In this document: positions 51,716 to 63,979 of the stretch, in pieces
How the letters are laid out: every line of letters begins with the position of its first letter
Position numbering within the stretch: position 1 is the stretch's first letter
DNA from: Orcinus orca
Taxonomy: Eukaryota; Chordata; Mammalia; Artiodactyla; Delphinidae
Direction: 5' to 3'
NCBI RefSeq assembly: GCF_937001465.1
Contig: NC_064563.1
Location: 88,755,784 to 88,819,783, forward strand
DNA length: 64,000 nucleotides
Position numbers and translations under genes: made by a program
Notes under the pieces: model-generated
Database searches by the model: none
Seen by the model: the letters and a program-made list of their open reading frames with translations, nothing else
What the model was told of the DNA's origin: nothing

Positions 51716-53258
51716 AAGACTTCTCTTAATGCTATCAAAACCATATAGAGAAATTATAGAAACCCTTGACTGCTCCCATTACTAACCTGCTCTCCGGGGC
51801 TTATGCAGAGAGATAACGGACAATAAAATAATGGTTCAAATATAATACAAGCTTTAGACATAGACTAAAGTGATTAGTGTATGTTCACTTCCAGAGGGTT
51901 CTTTGAAAAATAAGGTGAGTTACTCTGCTTCTGCTCTCCTGGGCACAGACTTTGATTTGGAACCATCTATATGTAGATTTGTAAGAGAGGATTATCAAAA
52001 GCATTGTCAGCAATGAAACTCCTTCTTTGGTCCCAGTGATTACGTTTTCCCGAGGGGCCTACTGAGATATAAATTAAGGGTAACTTTCATATATCTAAAT
52101 TTGGTTGTTTGCACTATCGTTAAAAGAACTGTGGTTTTCAGAGTAAATGAAAGCAGAGTCTCTTGGTAATCCTCATCGTGGCAAACAAAGGCAAGAAGTT
52201 GATAGAATCGAGAAACTCTGTGATGACGTAGTGTTCCAAAGGAATTTGAGTGTGCTGACCCCACGAATGTTTCTGTAATCTATTCTAAACTACATATTGA
52301 TCCTCCTGAGACTTCCAGCATGCATGTGGTATGTGCATACAAGCAGATTTACACTTGGAGGGTGGGGACCCGGGCAAACTGGAGAGAATGATTCTGGAGG
52401 ATGATCCAATGCAAGGCATCTCTCCAAAATCACTCAGTACTGCCATATCCCAAACTAAGTCCAGATTAATCTTAAGCAAAAAGTAAGCTCCATGAGACAT
52501 CCTGCTATGAATGTTTTTTCTTACCGAATAATACAAGAAGAGGTACAATGCAGACCCTTAATTTTGGTGTAATAATTCACTTTTATATTTAATAATTGTA
52601 CTTTGTGTGTGTGTGTCATTGAGCTATTTGTACCAATTTTCAATCTATCATCCTGAGAGGGGCCTTGAGAATTTCTGTGTATGTGTATGTAGATCTGTAT
52701 TTATGTGTAGTCAGAAAAAATGGATAGGAGAGGAATGAGGCAAGAGAGAAGGTCAGTGTGAAAAAGGGAGTGCTCTTAGTGTCCCTATTTATGTTAGGTA
52801 AGGTGGCTGCTGCCCAAAGCCCTCGAGGAATAGCTGATTGCACTATTCAAAACTAAGAACCCAGCACTGTTAAATTTAGGACCGTGTTTTGGGAAACAGG
52901 AAAGCTTTATCTTTTTCTGTACCCATTCCCTTTAGCATCGGAGCCATTTGACATGATGAAAAGCATTCAGTAAAAACCACTACTGATCTTTGCATTAAAT
53001 AGCTATTTTCCTCTTCTAAATACTACCCTTGGTTTCAAGTCAACTCCTTCCCTTTATTTTTTGCCTATTGGCTTAACATTTTACAGAATAATGCCTAGGC
53101 GTATGCTAGCTGTTTCCTTCCTTTGAGCTGAACCAAACAGGGACAACGAAAGAGATGACTCACAGAAGTGTGAGGTAAGGACTGAATTTCCCACTTTTGT
53201 GGCACTGGTAACTTTTAGTAAGAGCTGTTTAGGGTTGAGCTTGGGGCTGTAATAGGGC

Positions 53259-53284
53259 TTTTTTTTTTTTTTTTTTTTTTTTTT
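53259..53284 (+). repeat. T26 homopolymer in the 3'UTR
   Basis: An uninterrupted run of 26 T, followed by gcactaaataaatatg with AATAAA about 5 bases later. It has no SINE body beside it, so it is not a reversed SINE tail. Confidence 0.9.
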
Positions 53285-56200
53285 GCACTAAATAAATATG
53301 ACTGCACTGCATTGCACTACTGAAATGTATTTACTTGTGCCGGGAGAGAGTGTGTGAGATATGGGAAAGAAAGAAGCAAGTTTTGAAACTAGAAGCACCA
53401 CAAAAATGGAGGGTTATTTCCGTCATGCTTGGTCTTAGCAGAGTTGGTAAAAATCTGTGGAATCTGCCAACTCTTGATCAGGCCTAGAAACTGCCATGCT
53501 GATAGGATCTGTTTTCTTATTATAAAGAAGCTGAGTTAGTACTGTAAATTGAAGACGTTTAAGGAGAAGTTTGCCCAATGTTGTCTCCAACTAAGCTTTC
53601 AGTAAGAGTTGCGATGGTGAGGAAGCCAACCGAGGTGACCGGAAAGTCTTCGCCTTGGCCCGAGCTAGGGCCTCCTTTCAGAAAAACCTCACCTTGTCCG
53701 TATTGGAGGTATCCTTTCAGCCTGAGCATGCTTTTTCATCGCTGGGTGAAACCCAGATCAGGCTAACCAAAGAGGAAGGCCATGCATGTGGTAAAATCCT
53801 TTAAGATGACAGTAAGGGAACAGTGCAATAAACATTGAAAACCAGTGAGGTGAAAGGTTTATCTGAAACAAGCTAGGCCAACTTTGAAATTGGAGGAAGG
53901 GTCGGAGGATTAATCAGAACCTACTTACTAGCTGCTCCATCAGAGACTATCCTTTATAAAGCAGAAGACCTTAACAGTGCCTAAAAGCCTAGTTTTGAAG
54001 TTGTTGCTTTTTCTTTCAATTTTTCTTTATTGGATTTATTTTTATTGCCTTTTTAAATCTTAGAAGTAATTAGAATTTGACAGCTCTTTAGTGAATCTTT
54101 CACCACAGGAAAAGCAATAGATCATGTAGGAAATAATAACAGGAGAGTGAATATGCCGAAGGACTCGTCCAGAATCCAAGGTGACAGCTTTGAAGATTCT
54201 GGTTCAGTAAGAAAGGGTCACAACCCATATCAGTGGGTAATGTGGAATTTCTCTGATCACTATCACATGTTGGGGCATCAATTTGGAGAACTCTCGGTTG
54301 CGGCCTTTCTTAAGATTACATTGATACCTATCTCTTTCTCTCTCCTTAGCATCCATCCAAGTCTACTTTTCCAAGTTAAAAAATTTGTAAGGAAGCTGTC
54401 AGCCTTGCTAGGCAGAAAAATTCCATTTAGAGCTTTCAGAACTAATGTAAGCAGTCCCTCCAGCACTCAAAGTATTATCTCCCTTTCAAATAAGAAACTC
54501 TAAATTCAGAGCTCTTTACAGGTACTTAGAGATGTGTATTGGGTAAGCACTGAGAAGATACCGACTGCACCAAACCAAAGTTACAGAAAGAAATAATTGA
54601 CCTTTTAAAATATCTTCACATTAACTGCCCTAGGATACTTCTCTTGAGGCTTTTGGAAAATAACTTCTTCCTTGAAACTTGCATACCCACTCCGGTTCTG
54701 TCACCAAAGATTTTCCTTTCCAGAGCCCCACCTCCTCTCTTGCAGACAAAAGTAATACAACAGGCTCAAGGGATATGCTTTGGTGGTCAAGGGATGATAC
54801 TTTGGTTTTCATTCTGTTCACAGTGATATTTACAGGAGACTTCTTGTTAAAGGAGCTACTGAATTGTCTTTATGACTTAGGGTTTGGTTAGAGGTTTAAA
54901 AAACTAGGAAAAAATAGATAAGCGCTAGTACTTGACACTGTAAACTGTCTTTATAATAGAGTCATGACCTGGAGACTGATGGAGAGAAAGAAACTTCCAT
55001 GGAAGAGAGTGAGCTAAATCATTTAGAACCAAACAAGGATCACTGGTGAAATGTGGGGCAGCATGGACACAGAGCCGGTCAGTGCTCTCCACACGGCCGG
55101 AGCCAACGGCAATGGCCAGTGGGAGAGTCAGATAACTGGCCAGTGAGTTCAAGTACTGGAAAAGCCACAGTCTGGGTTTCATTGTAGTTGCTGGAGTGGT
55201 TAAAACATCCATGCCCACGGCAAGGAAGATGCTGAGGCTGATCTCTTGTGATAGTGCCTTTCTTGTTGTAGCGAGTACTAGGTTAATAATCTGTTCAGTT
55301 AACACTTTTCTGGATCATTGCCCCCAGTCTTCTGAGGAGGTCTGAAGGGATAGTATTCACCTAGGATGAAGGGATAGTGTATTGCTCCTGGAATGCTGTG
55401 ATGTGATGATATTTGCACTAGATTCTAAACTTTAAACTGGAGCAACTGAATGAGAGAAAAACCAAGGATAGTTCAAAGAAACCAAAAGCAGTATTTCCTG
55501 ACTGATGTCATTTCTTTGTCTTCTTCGTCTTCTATTTTTTTTTTTTTCCTGAAAGAAAACTTCACACTTGTTGATTACCAAGCTCAACTTTGACCAATTC
55601 TTTTCCTTCTTATTTTTTTTCCCACACTGGACCATCGGTGTGAATTAACCATCAGGCAGGAATGGTTAATGGAAAGGGCCTCTGTCATTACAACTTCACA
55701 CCCCTTCTCTGCTTCATCAAGGGCATGGGGTGGGGGGGTGGGGGGGCAGGGAGCCTCCAGAGCCATCGAGCCCTTAGGAAAGCCAGTAAGCATAGACGTC
55801 ATGTCAAGAACTGTGTTGACACATATTTGCTCAGAGGACATTGGGGCCCAGAGCGAATCCTAAAGGATGCTCAGAAAGAAGGAAACCAATGTGCTGAAGA
55901 AAACAAAGGGAGGTGGTGCCCAAAGTTTGCCTATTTCTCCTCTCTCTTCTCTTTCCCACCTCACCCTCATATCCCCTCTATCGGAATGATATTTCATCTC
56001 ATATATTATATGGTACCAGAAGAATTATTTGGTTCCTTGGTTTCTCTCTTTATCAGTGGGCTGGAAACTCCTCCAATATTAAAAACAAATACCATCAGTG
56101 GCTCCCCTGTGGCCTCCCAGTTTCTCAAATGCTGTCCAGCTGGTCTTGACCAGTCAACTAAGATAACTTGGAAGCTCTGGCTGGCTCAACCACCTGTCCA

Positions 56201-59200
56201 CTTTATTTTCATTTTGTTTCCATTTCCATTTGAATTTTGAGTGATCCTATGGAAAGGTGGAAATCACAGGAAAGGTTTGGAGGCTGTAATTCTAGGGCAT
56301 AGCTTGTCAGGAGTTTGTATTACCCAAAATATATCTTTTTCCACCTGTTTTCAGTTGAATCTGTTACCCTGATTATAATTTCTATCGTATTTGTGGTTAT
56401 TTTTATTAGAGTCCATTTGCAATGTCTCTTTGAGTGCTTTTTTTCTATTTTCCCCACATAGATGCAGTACCAACCTGTTAATGAAATACCTTTTTATTAT
56501 ATTATTAATATGTAATTCTACTGTAGACCAAAAATATAAAAAAATTTTGTTCATTTTAAAGATATAAAGAACTAGTGAGTGAAAGATTAAGAGTTGAAGG
56601 AAAAGACAGAAGAGCAGTGGTTAACTATGTTGAGTTAGAAATCTAAGAGTAGCCTTACCTATTTTTTAACCAGTGCTTGCCAATCATACCATAGTTGGGA
56701 TTATAGTCTTGGCTCCTTCATGCTTATGTTTTATAAGTCTTGTTTGTCTGTTTGTTTTTCTTTGATGTAATTGAGGTTGCACATCACGCTATTTTTGGCA
56801 ATGCCTGATTTTATTATATTGTACTTTTGTGGGTCATTTCCTTTAGAAGGATGGGGGAAAAGTTTTATTTCTTCTTTTAATTTAAAATTTGTTTAATGCA
56901 CTGGAAATAAAATTGGACATATTTCACTGTTTAAAAAATCAGAAACAAAACAGAACAAAAACCACAAAGAAAAAACCAGCAACCAAATAAGCAACAGGGA
57001 AAAAAAACTTGGGGGAAAAAAAAAATCTGTTTGTACTGGATACACATACATAATACATCCCACTCAAAAGAGGAATACCATCAAATAAGAAAAATATATG
57101 TTTCAGCTGCAATACTGAAATGGAGAAGATACCTGGGTTCAATGAGGATGGGGAAAACAGGACATTGCTTTGAGATTTGAGATCTCGTTATTGTTCCAAT
57201 TAGTGCCCAAACTGGTTAAATGTGGGCGTGGTGACTACAGAGGAAATAGCCCCAGCCTTCCGCATACCACTGGAGCTCTCCGTTACCGTTGATCCGACGC
57301 TTGAGCTCCACTGTAAGGGGGAAGAAAAATGTGCTATGATGGAGAAACTGGCTTGTATAGAGGTATTTGTACAGTACACACGTGGACACAGTTTAGTCCT
57401 CTGCTCATCCTCATGTTTCTTTTCTCCCTGAGGATTTGCAGCAGATAAACCCACAACATGGGAGACTGTAAATGACTCCTCAGAACATCAGCTAATGCTA
57501 AAGTACCTCTTGACTCCAAACTGATCTCCCTTCTTGAGCATTCCCAGATACCAACAGAGCCAGTAACCCATACAAAGGCACAGTGGAAGGAAAGAGATTT
57601 TTTCTAGTCAACCAGCTGTATCTTTTGTTTAATGTTTGCTGGGTTTTTCTGGTTTTGTTTTGTTTTAGAGTTGGGGTGGGAGTGGACATAACTTCACAAA
57701 CCTAATACAGTAATTGTTTTGCATCTTCCATGTTTTATGCAAAAGCAGACATTTAAATCAATAAATAATCGTGCCCTAGACTGAAAGTTAATGTTTAGGA
57801 GAGGAAAAAAATTGTTGGAATTTTTTCTACATTTTTTTGTGAAGAATCTTTTTTGGAAAGGAAGGATACATATTTTTGTTGTGTAATATTTTCTATTTTT
57901 GAATGCATTTTATTGGTACAAGACTGTTTTTTTGGTGAAGACATTATTTAAAAAAAAAAAAAGAAAAAAACTAATCGAAAAGTTTGCCCTTAAGGATATG
58001 CTGCAGTTTTGAGGTTAAAAAAAAACTAACTGATTCAAGATGCGTGTTAAAAGTTGGGATTATATTGTTGTTTTTTGTAATTGTTACAAGAAGAAGTTTG
58101 TACCCACTGCTGTTTATTTTGTTTCAGATGAGTAAGTAAAGGGATTGTTCTTGTTTTATTCTTTTTTTAGAGAAAAAAAAAAGCTATTTATGAAATGTCA
58201 AAAACACTGGACTGTGAGTTTAAGTGTGGAAGCATTTTACCACCCTGTGTCTTCGACCAATTATGGGAAACCCCTTTTCTCTTCCCCCCACCCCCTGCCT
58301 TAGCCTTGCCAAATGAGAAAAAATGTAACAGCTGTCAGATGATCGAAGCCACTGAAGACCTGCTTTAATTTTTACGGTTTGAAAAAGTTGGAAAACCAAA
58401 GTTAAATTTCTTTCTGAAATCCCACTGTCCGTAGCCCGTTTTTTTGTATGACACAGCCGGTTGACTCTGCCTCTCTGTCTTGGATCACTGCCTTCTTAAG
58501 GACTGGGGGCCAGCTCTGATGCAACAGAGGCATAAAGGTGGTGAGCCTGAGAGTTGAGGTCTCATGAAGTCCATGTGAGCGGGGCTTCAACTTCTCAGCG
58601 GGCAGCCACACTTCCCATCCTGAGGGGAGGCTGCCGAGAGAGCAGTGCTGACCTGCTTGAGCAGAGATGCCCCCTCATCACCTCCATCCTCGGCTTCTGA
58701 GGCCTCCCTGTTACCATCGCTCTCTAGACTGGCTTTGCTTCTCTCGGCAGCCCACCTTCCGTGGATGGGGTGGGAGGAGGAAGGATCCAATTGAAAGAAA
58801 CGGCTGTGGGTGCTGTGAAGGCACACCCAGCCCTGGGGAAGGTGGGGCAAGGGACCCTCTAGCACAAGGGAGCTTGCCTGCCTCATCTCTGGCTGTGTGG
58901 ATTATCCATCCATCTACTCACTGTGAAGATGGAGAGGCAGAGTGCCCTAAGGCTGTTCAATAGCTTTTCCATATTTTTTCAAGATTGAAAAAATAATTTT
59001 TAAAACTGTGATTTAAAAGAAAAAAATCATTTGGCTGGAGGGAAGGGAAAAGGGAAACACCAAAAGCTGTAACATGATTAACTGGAGATATTTAACTGGG
59101 AGCACTTTCTAGACCAAGACAAATGAATTCCGTTCTGGACCCTAAAGCAGCCAAATCTTGAGACTGTCTATGACAGAAAGCTGAAGAGAGGCCTCAGTTT

Positions 59201-59316
59201 CTTCCTCTCTCCTTTCTTCTCTCTGTCTCGAAATTCTCTCTTGTTCTGCGTTTCCAGCTTCCCTTGGACGACTGCCCCAATGGCCCTTGGTCTCCCATCT
59301 CACTTGTGTGTGCACG

Positions 59317-59343
59317 TACACACACACACACACACGCACACAC
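59317..59343. repeat. AC-rich microsatellite in the 3'UTR
   Basis: About nine AC units, one GC interruption, then more AC. It lies about 40 bases before the candidate poly(A) signal at 59381. Confidence 0.9.
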
Positions 59344-59380
59344 TTGCACAACACCATTTTTCTTAAGGATTGTGGGACCG

Positions 59381-59415
59381 AATAAAATCTTGTGCCTTCA
59401 TTTTTTTCCTTTTAT
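59381..59415 (+). terminator. Candidate alternative poly(A) signal in the 3'UTR
   Basis: AATAAA at 59381-59386 is followed by tcttgtgcc and a T-rich stretch, a good signal plus downstream element. It would give an mRNA that lacks mir-568 and the last 3.1 kb. Use is not shown by sequence alone. Confidence 0.4.
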
Positions 59416-60551
59416 AGTTAGATGAACCTCTTCCTTTTTTACAATGTTTAAAAAATAGGGGAGGTTGAAGTGTTAGTAGAGGACTTGGGTGTCGTTTAGG
59501 AAGTAATTTTTGTTTAGCACGTTCCCCCAAACATTAACACAAATACTTCCACCCCTTCATCATACTCTTTGGACATTTAGAGCATCAAGTAACCGGGTAC
59601 ATGACAGCCAAAACCCATTTAATTTTAGAGCAATTCCTGAAAATTTTATTTCGTACACTTCTTTGATCTTTATCAAAAATGAGGTGAGAAATGGCACGCA
59701 GCCTTGTTCTCCCACTTTGGTGCTTTTGCGTGTGGCATGGGGTGGGCGTGGGAGTGGGGAGAGTGGGTGTGTTTTGACAGAGGGTGCATCCCTACAGATC
59801 TCTGGTGCTGAAGGGCCTCCAGTTCCTTTCAGAGACTGCATATGACACACTTTACACACGAATGGTATCACATGCAATATTTTAATGGAGCAATGGGAGA
59901 GGCTCTTTGAAACGGGGTTTTGCATCTTTTTGTAACATTTTGATTTCTCTGGTGCCTTATTCCTACTGGACGCTGGCACTCACATCCCCACGGGGAGCTG
60001 ACCCAGAAGTCAGCCTCGGGAGCGGGGACGCCTGGGCGATGCTGGAGCGTGCAGGGCGTGAGGCGGCTGGTGTCGGTTGGTGGGGAGGGGACTAGATGGC
60101 ATCTCTGAGCCGAAGCCAAGCAGGAACTGCACAAATCCACACGAAGTTAACGCTTCCGACTCGGAACACACCGCAAACTCATCCTTCCTCATCTGAGCTT
60201 TCCTTCCTCCTTCCTCTTCTATCTCTGCCTTCTCATAAGGCGCTGCTGCTGCTGAGGTGCCCAGAGTCCAGAACGCTCAGTAATCACTCAGGCACAAGCC
60301 TGGCACTGCCACGTCAGCCCCTGGCACGACCAGACCCGGGCTTCTCTTGCTGGGGGCTGCGAACCGTCAGATTTTTTCTCATCAAAAATGTTTTCCAAGG
60401 AATCAGTGGAGTACAGTTATTCTGCATTAAAAGTGCACTTTAAAAATAAATAAATAAAAGCTCCAGACTGTTTAAAATGTACAGAGGGGGCAGGGGACAG
60501 ATAAACATGTGCTAGTGTCTGAACCCAGTTCAGTTTATCTCCAGTTGAAAC

Positions 60552-60646
60552 GATATACACTATATTATGTATAAATGTATACACACTTCCTATATATATC
60601 CCTATATATATAGTGTATATATTATACATGTATAGGTGTGTATATG
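60552..60646 (+). ncRNA. MIR568: microRNA mir-568 hairpin in the ZBTB20 3'UTR
   Basis: The 20-base stretch 60567-60586 matches the mature human miR-568 as I remember it (seed UGUAUAA), on the 5' arm. The surrounding AU-rich imperfect hairpin, from gatatacacta to ggtgtgtatatg, matches the human precursor with small loop differences. ZBTB20 is the known host gene. Two pairings compete: the arms 60553-60566 and 60607-60620 are complementary, and the outer tatac/gtgtatat stretches can also pair. Targets cannot be read from this window. Identity rests on memory of the precursor, not an alignment. Confidence 0.85.
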
Positions 60647-61109
60647 TGCATATATACACACATGCACATAACAAATCCAGATGCTTTCATTACAAAACCA
60701 GATGCTACACAAACAGCAGCAGAGGAAACAAGGTTGGACTCTTGCAACAGATCACAAAAAATAAAAACAGCCACTTGCAGTGACTTTGGTCATTTCTGTA
60801 TGTTCACAAGGAATGGATTGTAACAAAGAAAAAAAGGAACAGTATTAGTGAAAGAGGAAAAATGGGCGAAACCATCTTGATCCAATGGGAATGCAGTAAT
60901 GTTCTATACCATTTCACCTGTTTCTTTTAGTCATGTTGATTTGATTTCAGTTTTTGGCTATTAAATTTTTTAAAACTCAAGTGACCCACAACAAACTGAA
61001 CAAAACAACTACAGCGAAAGCCCTTTTCAGTGGAAGATGTCAGAAATCTCAAAACCCTTGGCCTGACTCAGATCTACCATGTGCAAATCAGTACTCTCTT
61101 AATGTCTGA

Positions 61110-61140
61110 AATAAAAGTGAAAAAAAAAAAAAAAACTTTT
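61110..61140 (+). terminator. Candidate poly(A) signal followed by A16
   Basis: AATAAA at 61110-61115 stands four bases before a run of 16 A (61120-61135), then actttttttg. It could be a weak signal, but the genomic A run would also trap oligo(dT) primers, so cDNA ends mapped here should be doubted. Confidence 0.3.
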
Positions 61141-61478
61141 TTGAAGCACCTTAATGTGGCCATCCATTCAAGGAATGGGTGCCACTCTTTTCTTTGAGCA
61201 CCTTATTGACGTGTTTTGCTATCTGCTGTCTTTCTGTTATCTGTTGGCTGAATGGCTAGCTGTTAACACACACATGCGCACAGACCAGAGAGCTGGGCAT
61301 GCGTGTTCTCAATGAAGTTTACTGTGGTGACTGCTGAAAGGTGAACCCGTTTCCTGATCTTCCCGCCACAGTGTTGTGATAAGATTCGAAGAAGCCCTAT
61401 TCCCTGCACAGAAATGTTTCTTATCACATTGTATCTTAGTATGGAAAGGAATATGGTCCCTTTTTTGCAATTGCTACT

Positions 61479-61480
<2 letters not shown>

Positions 61481-61514
<34 letters not shown>
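61481..61514. repeat. AC dinucleotide microsatellite in the 3'UTR
   Basis: Seventeen uninterrupted AC units near the end of the untranslated region, so the mRNA carries a CA-repeat, a known binding sequence type for hnRNP L. Confidence 0.9.
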
Positions 61515-61516
<2 letters not shown>

Positions 61517-62308
61517 CACACATGCACAAACATATTCATTCGTCCAAGTGGTATTTTCAGTGTCTGTGTGGGTGTCACTGTTTACGCAGTTTCTATTTCC
61601 CAGTGAATTTTAAGTGGAGGGCAACTTTTCTAACCAGATTGTCTTTTCAGACTGAAGACCTGGGTATTGGGGAAGAGTTTGGAAAGAGGGAGAGGCAAGG
61701 AAAAAGAGAGCTTTAAATTGAAAGAATAATTTCCCATGAGGAATCTGAGCTCGATGACTGCAGAGACTGTAACCTCCAACCTTTGCAGGTGGGCAAGGGA
61801 CACTGCTTGTATCAGTCTGTGTACCGTACAAACCCATGGAGACATGAACACACACCCATCCACCATCAATATATACGCGTGGTTTGGGATGAGCAGGTCA
61901 ATAGTTTTGAGAGGGAGTTTGTTCCTTTTTTTTTCTCATTATACTCTTAAATTGTTGTCAGTTATCAAACAAACAAACAAAAAATTTGTTTTGAAAAACC
62001 TTGCATACGCCTTTTCTATCAAGTGCTTTAAAATATAGACTAAATACACACATCCTGCCAGTTTTTTCTTACAGTGACAGTATCCTTACCTGCCATTTAA
62101 TATTAGCCTCGTATTTTTCTCACGTATATTTACCTGTGACTTGTATTTGTTATTTAAACAGGAAAAAAACATTCAAAAAAAGAAAAATTAACTGTAGCGC
62201 TTCATTATACTATATTATTATTATTATTATTGTGACATTTTGGAATACTGTGAAGTTTTATCTCTTGCATATACTTTATACGGAAGTATTACGCCTTAAA
62301 AATACGAA

Positions 62309-62340
62309 AATAAATTTTACAAGGTTTCTGTTTTGTGTGG
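62309..62340 (+). terminator. Poly(A) signal AATAAA with GU-rich downstream element
   Basis: AATAAA at 62309-62314 is followed 11-26 bases later by a U/GU-rich stretch (tttctgttttgtgtgg). This is a complete cleavage and polyadenylation context near the inferred end of the ZBTB20 mRNA. Confidence 0.6.
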
Positions 62341-62488
62341 AAGAGTAATTGATGTTGCTAAGAATGATGTTTGTTTTTTTGGGGTTTTTGTTGTTTTTTT
62401 TTTAAATGTTACCAGCACTTTTTTTGTAAGTTTCACTTTCCGAGGTATTGTACAAGTTCACACTGTTTGTGAAGTTTGAATATGAAGG

Positions 62489-62540
62489 AATAATTAAAAA
62501 AAAAAACAAAACTCTTCTCTTGGTTTCCTGTTGTGTCTTC
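62489..62540 (+). terminator. Distal poly(A) signal ATTAAA, likely last ZBTB20 site
   Basis: ATTAAA at 62493-62498 (overlapping AATAAT at 62489) is followed by an A-rich cleavage zone and a GU/U-rich element at about 62518-62540. Interspersed repeats resume in the sequence beyond, which supports this as the gene end. Cleavage would fall near 62505-62520. Confidence 0.6.
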
Positions 62541-63784
62541 TTTACATTGTGGCAATGTTTCTACACATTCATACATTGTGGCCTAGGCCTAGTCTGAGGT
62601 TATCCAAATTGAGACTTATAGCTAAAAGGCCAGGAAAATTCTCAACATGTCAATCCTCATGCTACAAGAAGTGAGAATTCCAGGATGGGTGATACTGAAA
62701 TCACTTTGGGGAAATTTAAGGCCAGTTGGGGCATTTTCCTTCTCCTATCCACACCTCATAAATGGCACATGGCTCATTTACTGTTATCTGAATTGATTCA
62801 CCTTTTTTCCCCTTTCTCCATGTGCAAATCATTATCTCTCTGCCTACTGTGGAAATAACCAATCCCATATGACACTATGCCCATCTATCCCTGTATCTTT
62901 GTATCCAAAGAAAGTTCGTGGTTCAAAATACGTCCCCATCTGATGACTGTGGGCACTCCTGAGGGACTCCTGTTTGCTCCATAGGCCCTTTCTCATACGC
63001 GACCCCACCCATAAGGGCTCTCTAACCTCATCATTCTCACAGAAATTGCTGGTGTGATGGAGAAAATGTACATCTTGTTCGTCCCGGGTGACGTCAACCC
63101 AACTGAATTAGATTTGCTCTCTTCAGTAAGCATCTACATTTCACTCAAAACTGAGCAGTGTATGCAAGAAATGGAGGAAGTTATTTCAGCTCTTGGTGAG
63201 CTTTCATATCTAACAACTAGAGATATATATAAATAAAGATTCATATACATCAAGAGTTAGAATGTACCATTCAGATTCTCAGTGCCGTGGGAGTTTATAA
63301 ACTAACCAAAAGAGACATGGGCAGGTCCATCAAGGAAGTGTCCAAGGAATAAACAGTCTCATCTGGGGACTCCCAAGAACATGCAGGCTTTGGGTTGGAG
63401 GAGGTGAGTGTGGATGGACATTCCCACCAGTGTGAGGAACACAAAGCTACCCAGGCATGGGCTTGGGATGGGGAGAACCTGGGCTGAAAGGTGACCTCTA
63501 TGAATTTAGATACTGATGTCTTGCAACTCAATCACTGAGCCCCTAAGTTCACCTGATATTCTAGGAAGTACAAAATAAAAGGAAGGAAACATTTTCCTGA
63601 TGCATGATCTTCCCCTATTTGATTTCTGTGACTCTTAGCAACATCATAATGATGCCAGCCAGCTTCACCCAGAGCCCTTGATCTCTCTGTGCGTCATCAT
63701 CTCTCCTGAAGCCTCTTTCCTGCCTGTTGAAAATGTGGTGGTGTGGTTTATACATGGACTATAGCAATAGTAAATGGCACACGG
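62516..63784. other. Sequence downstream of ZBTB20, nothing recognised
   Basis: No exon, promoter or named repeat seen. A 60-codon ORF at 63054 ends in random-looking sequence and has no domain. Confidence 0.4.
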
Positions 63785-63905
63785 ACTACTCATACAGCAC
63801 TTAATAGTTTACAAAGTTTCTCCTTCACACACTTTATCCATCCCTACAATTACCTTGTGAAACATTATTACACTAACTTACAGAAACAGAAGTTCAGAAA
63901 TATGT
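63785..63905 (-). repeat. MIR-like SINE fragment downstream of the gene
   Basis: Antisense pattern: cagcacttaatagtttacaa, cacactttatccatcc, attaccttgtgaaac, acttacagaaacagaagttc. It is one of the first repeats after the 3'UTR. Confidence 0.6.
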
Positions 63906-63979
63906 CTTTCCCAATATAAAACAATTAATAAACTAGTGCCTAAAGTCAAATTTTTGAAATCCAATGATATATATACCAC

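Larger units (their letters stand above)
38027..62515 (+). other. ZBTB20: ZBTB20 3' untranslated region, about 24.5 kb
   Basis: The stretch runs from the stop codon to the last strong poly(A) signal. ZBTB20 is known for very long mRNAs, and mir-568, which I recall lying near the 3' end of the human gene, is about 1.9 kb before the proposed end. The only interspersed repeat I can recognise is one CHR SINE at 51433-51715; the neighbouring intron has more than ten. No coding exon or conserved domain is visible; the longest ORFs (235 codons at 47323, 192 at 55662) match nothing I know. It contains many AATAAA hexamers, so shorter mRNA forms are likely. The exact end is inferred from sequence signals. 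Confidence 0.82.

Noticed and set aside
55662..56240. 192-codon ORF in the 3'UTR
   Set aside because: It contains a Gly run translated from the G tract and no recognisable domain. Probably chance.
41493..57770. Other AATAAA hexamers (for example 41493, 41944, 49360, 50590, 53828, 56890, 57766)
   Set aside because: The hexamer is frequent by chance in 24 kb of AT-rich sequence, and most lack a clear downstream GU-rich element.
63054..63236. Small ORF after the gene end (MMEKMYILFVPG...)
   Set aside because: Only 60 codons, with no upstream promoter signs and no recognised similarity.
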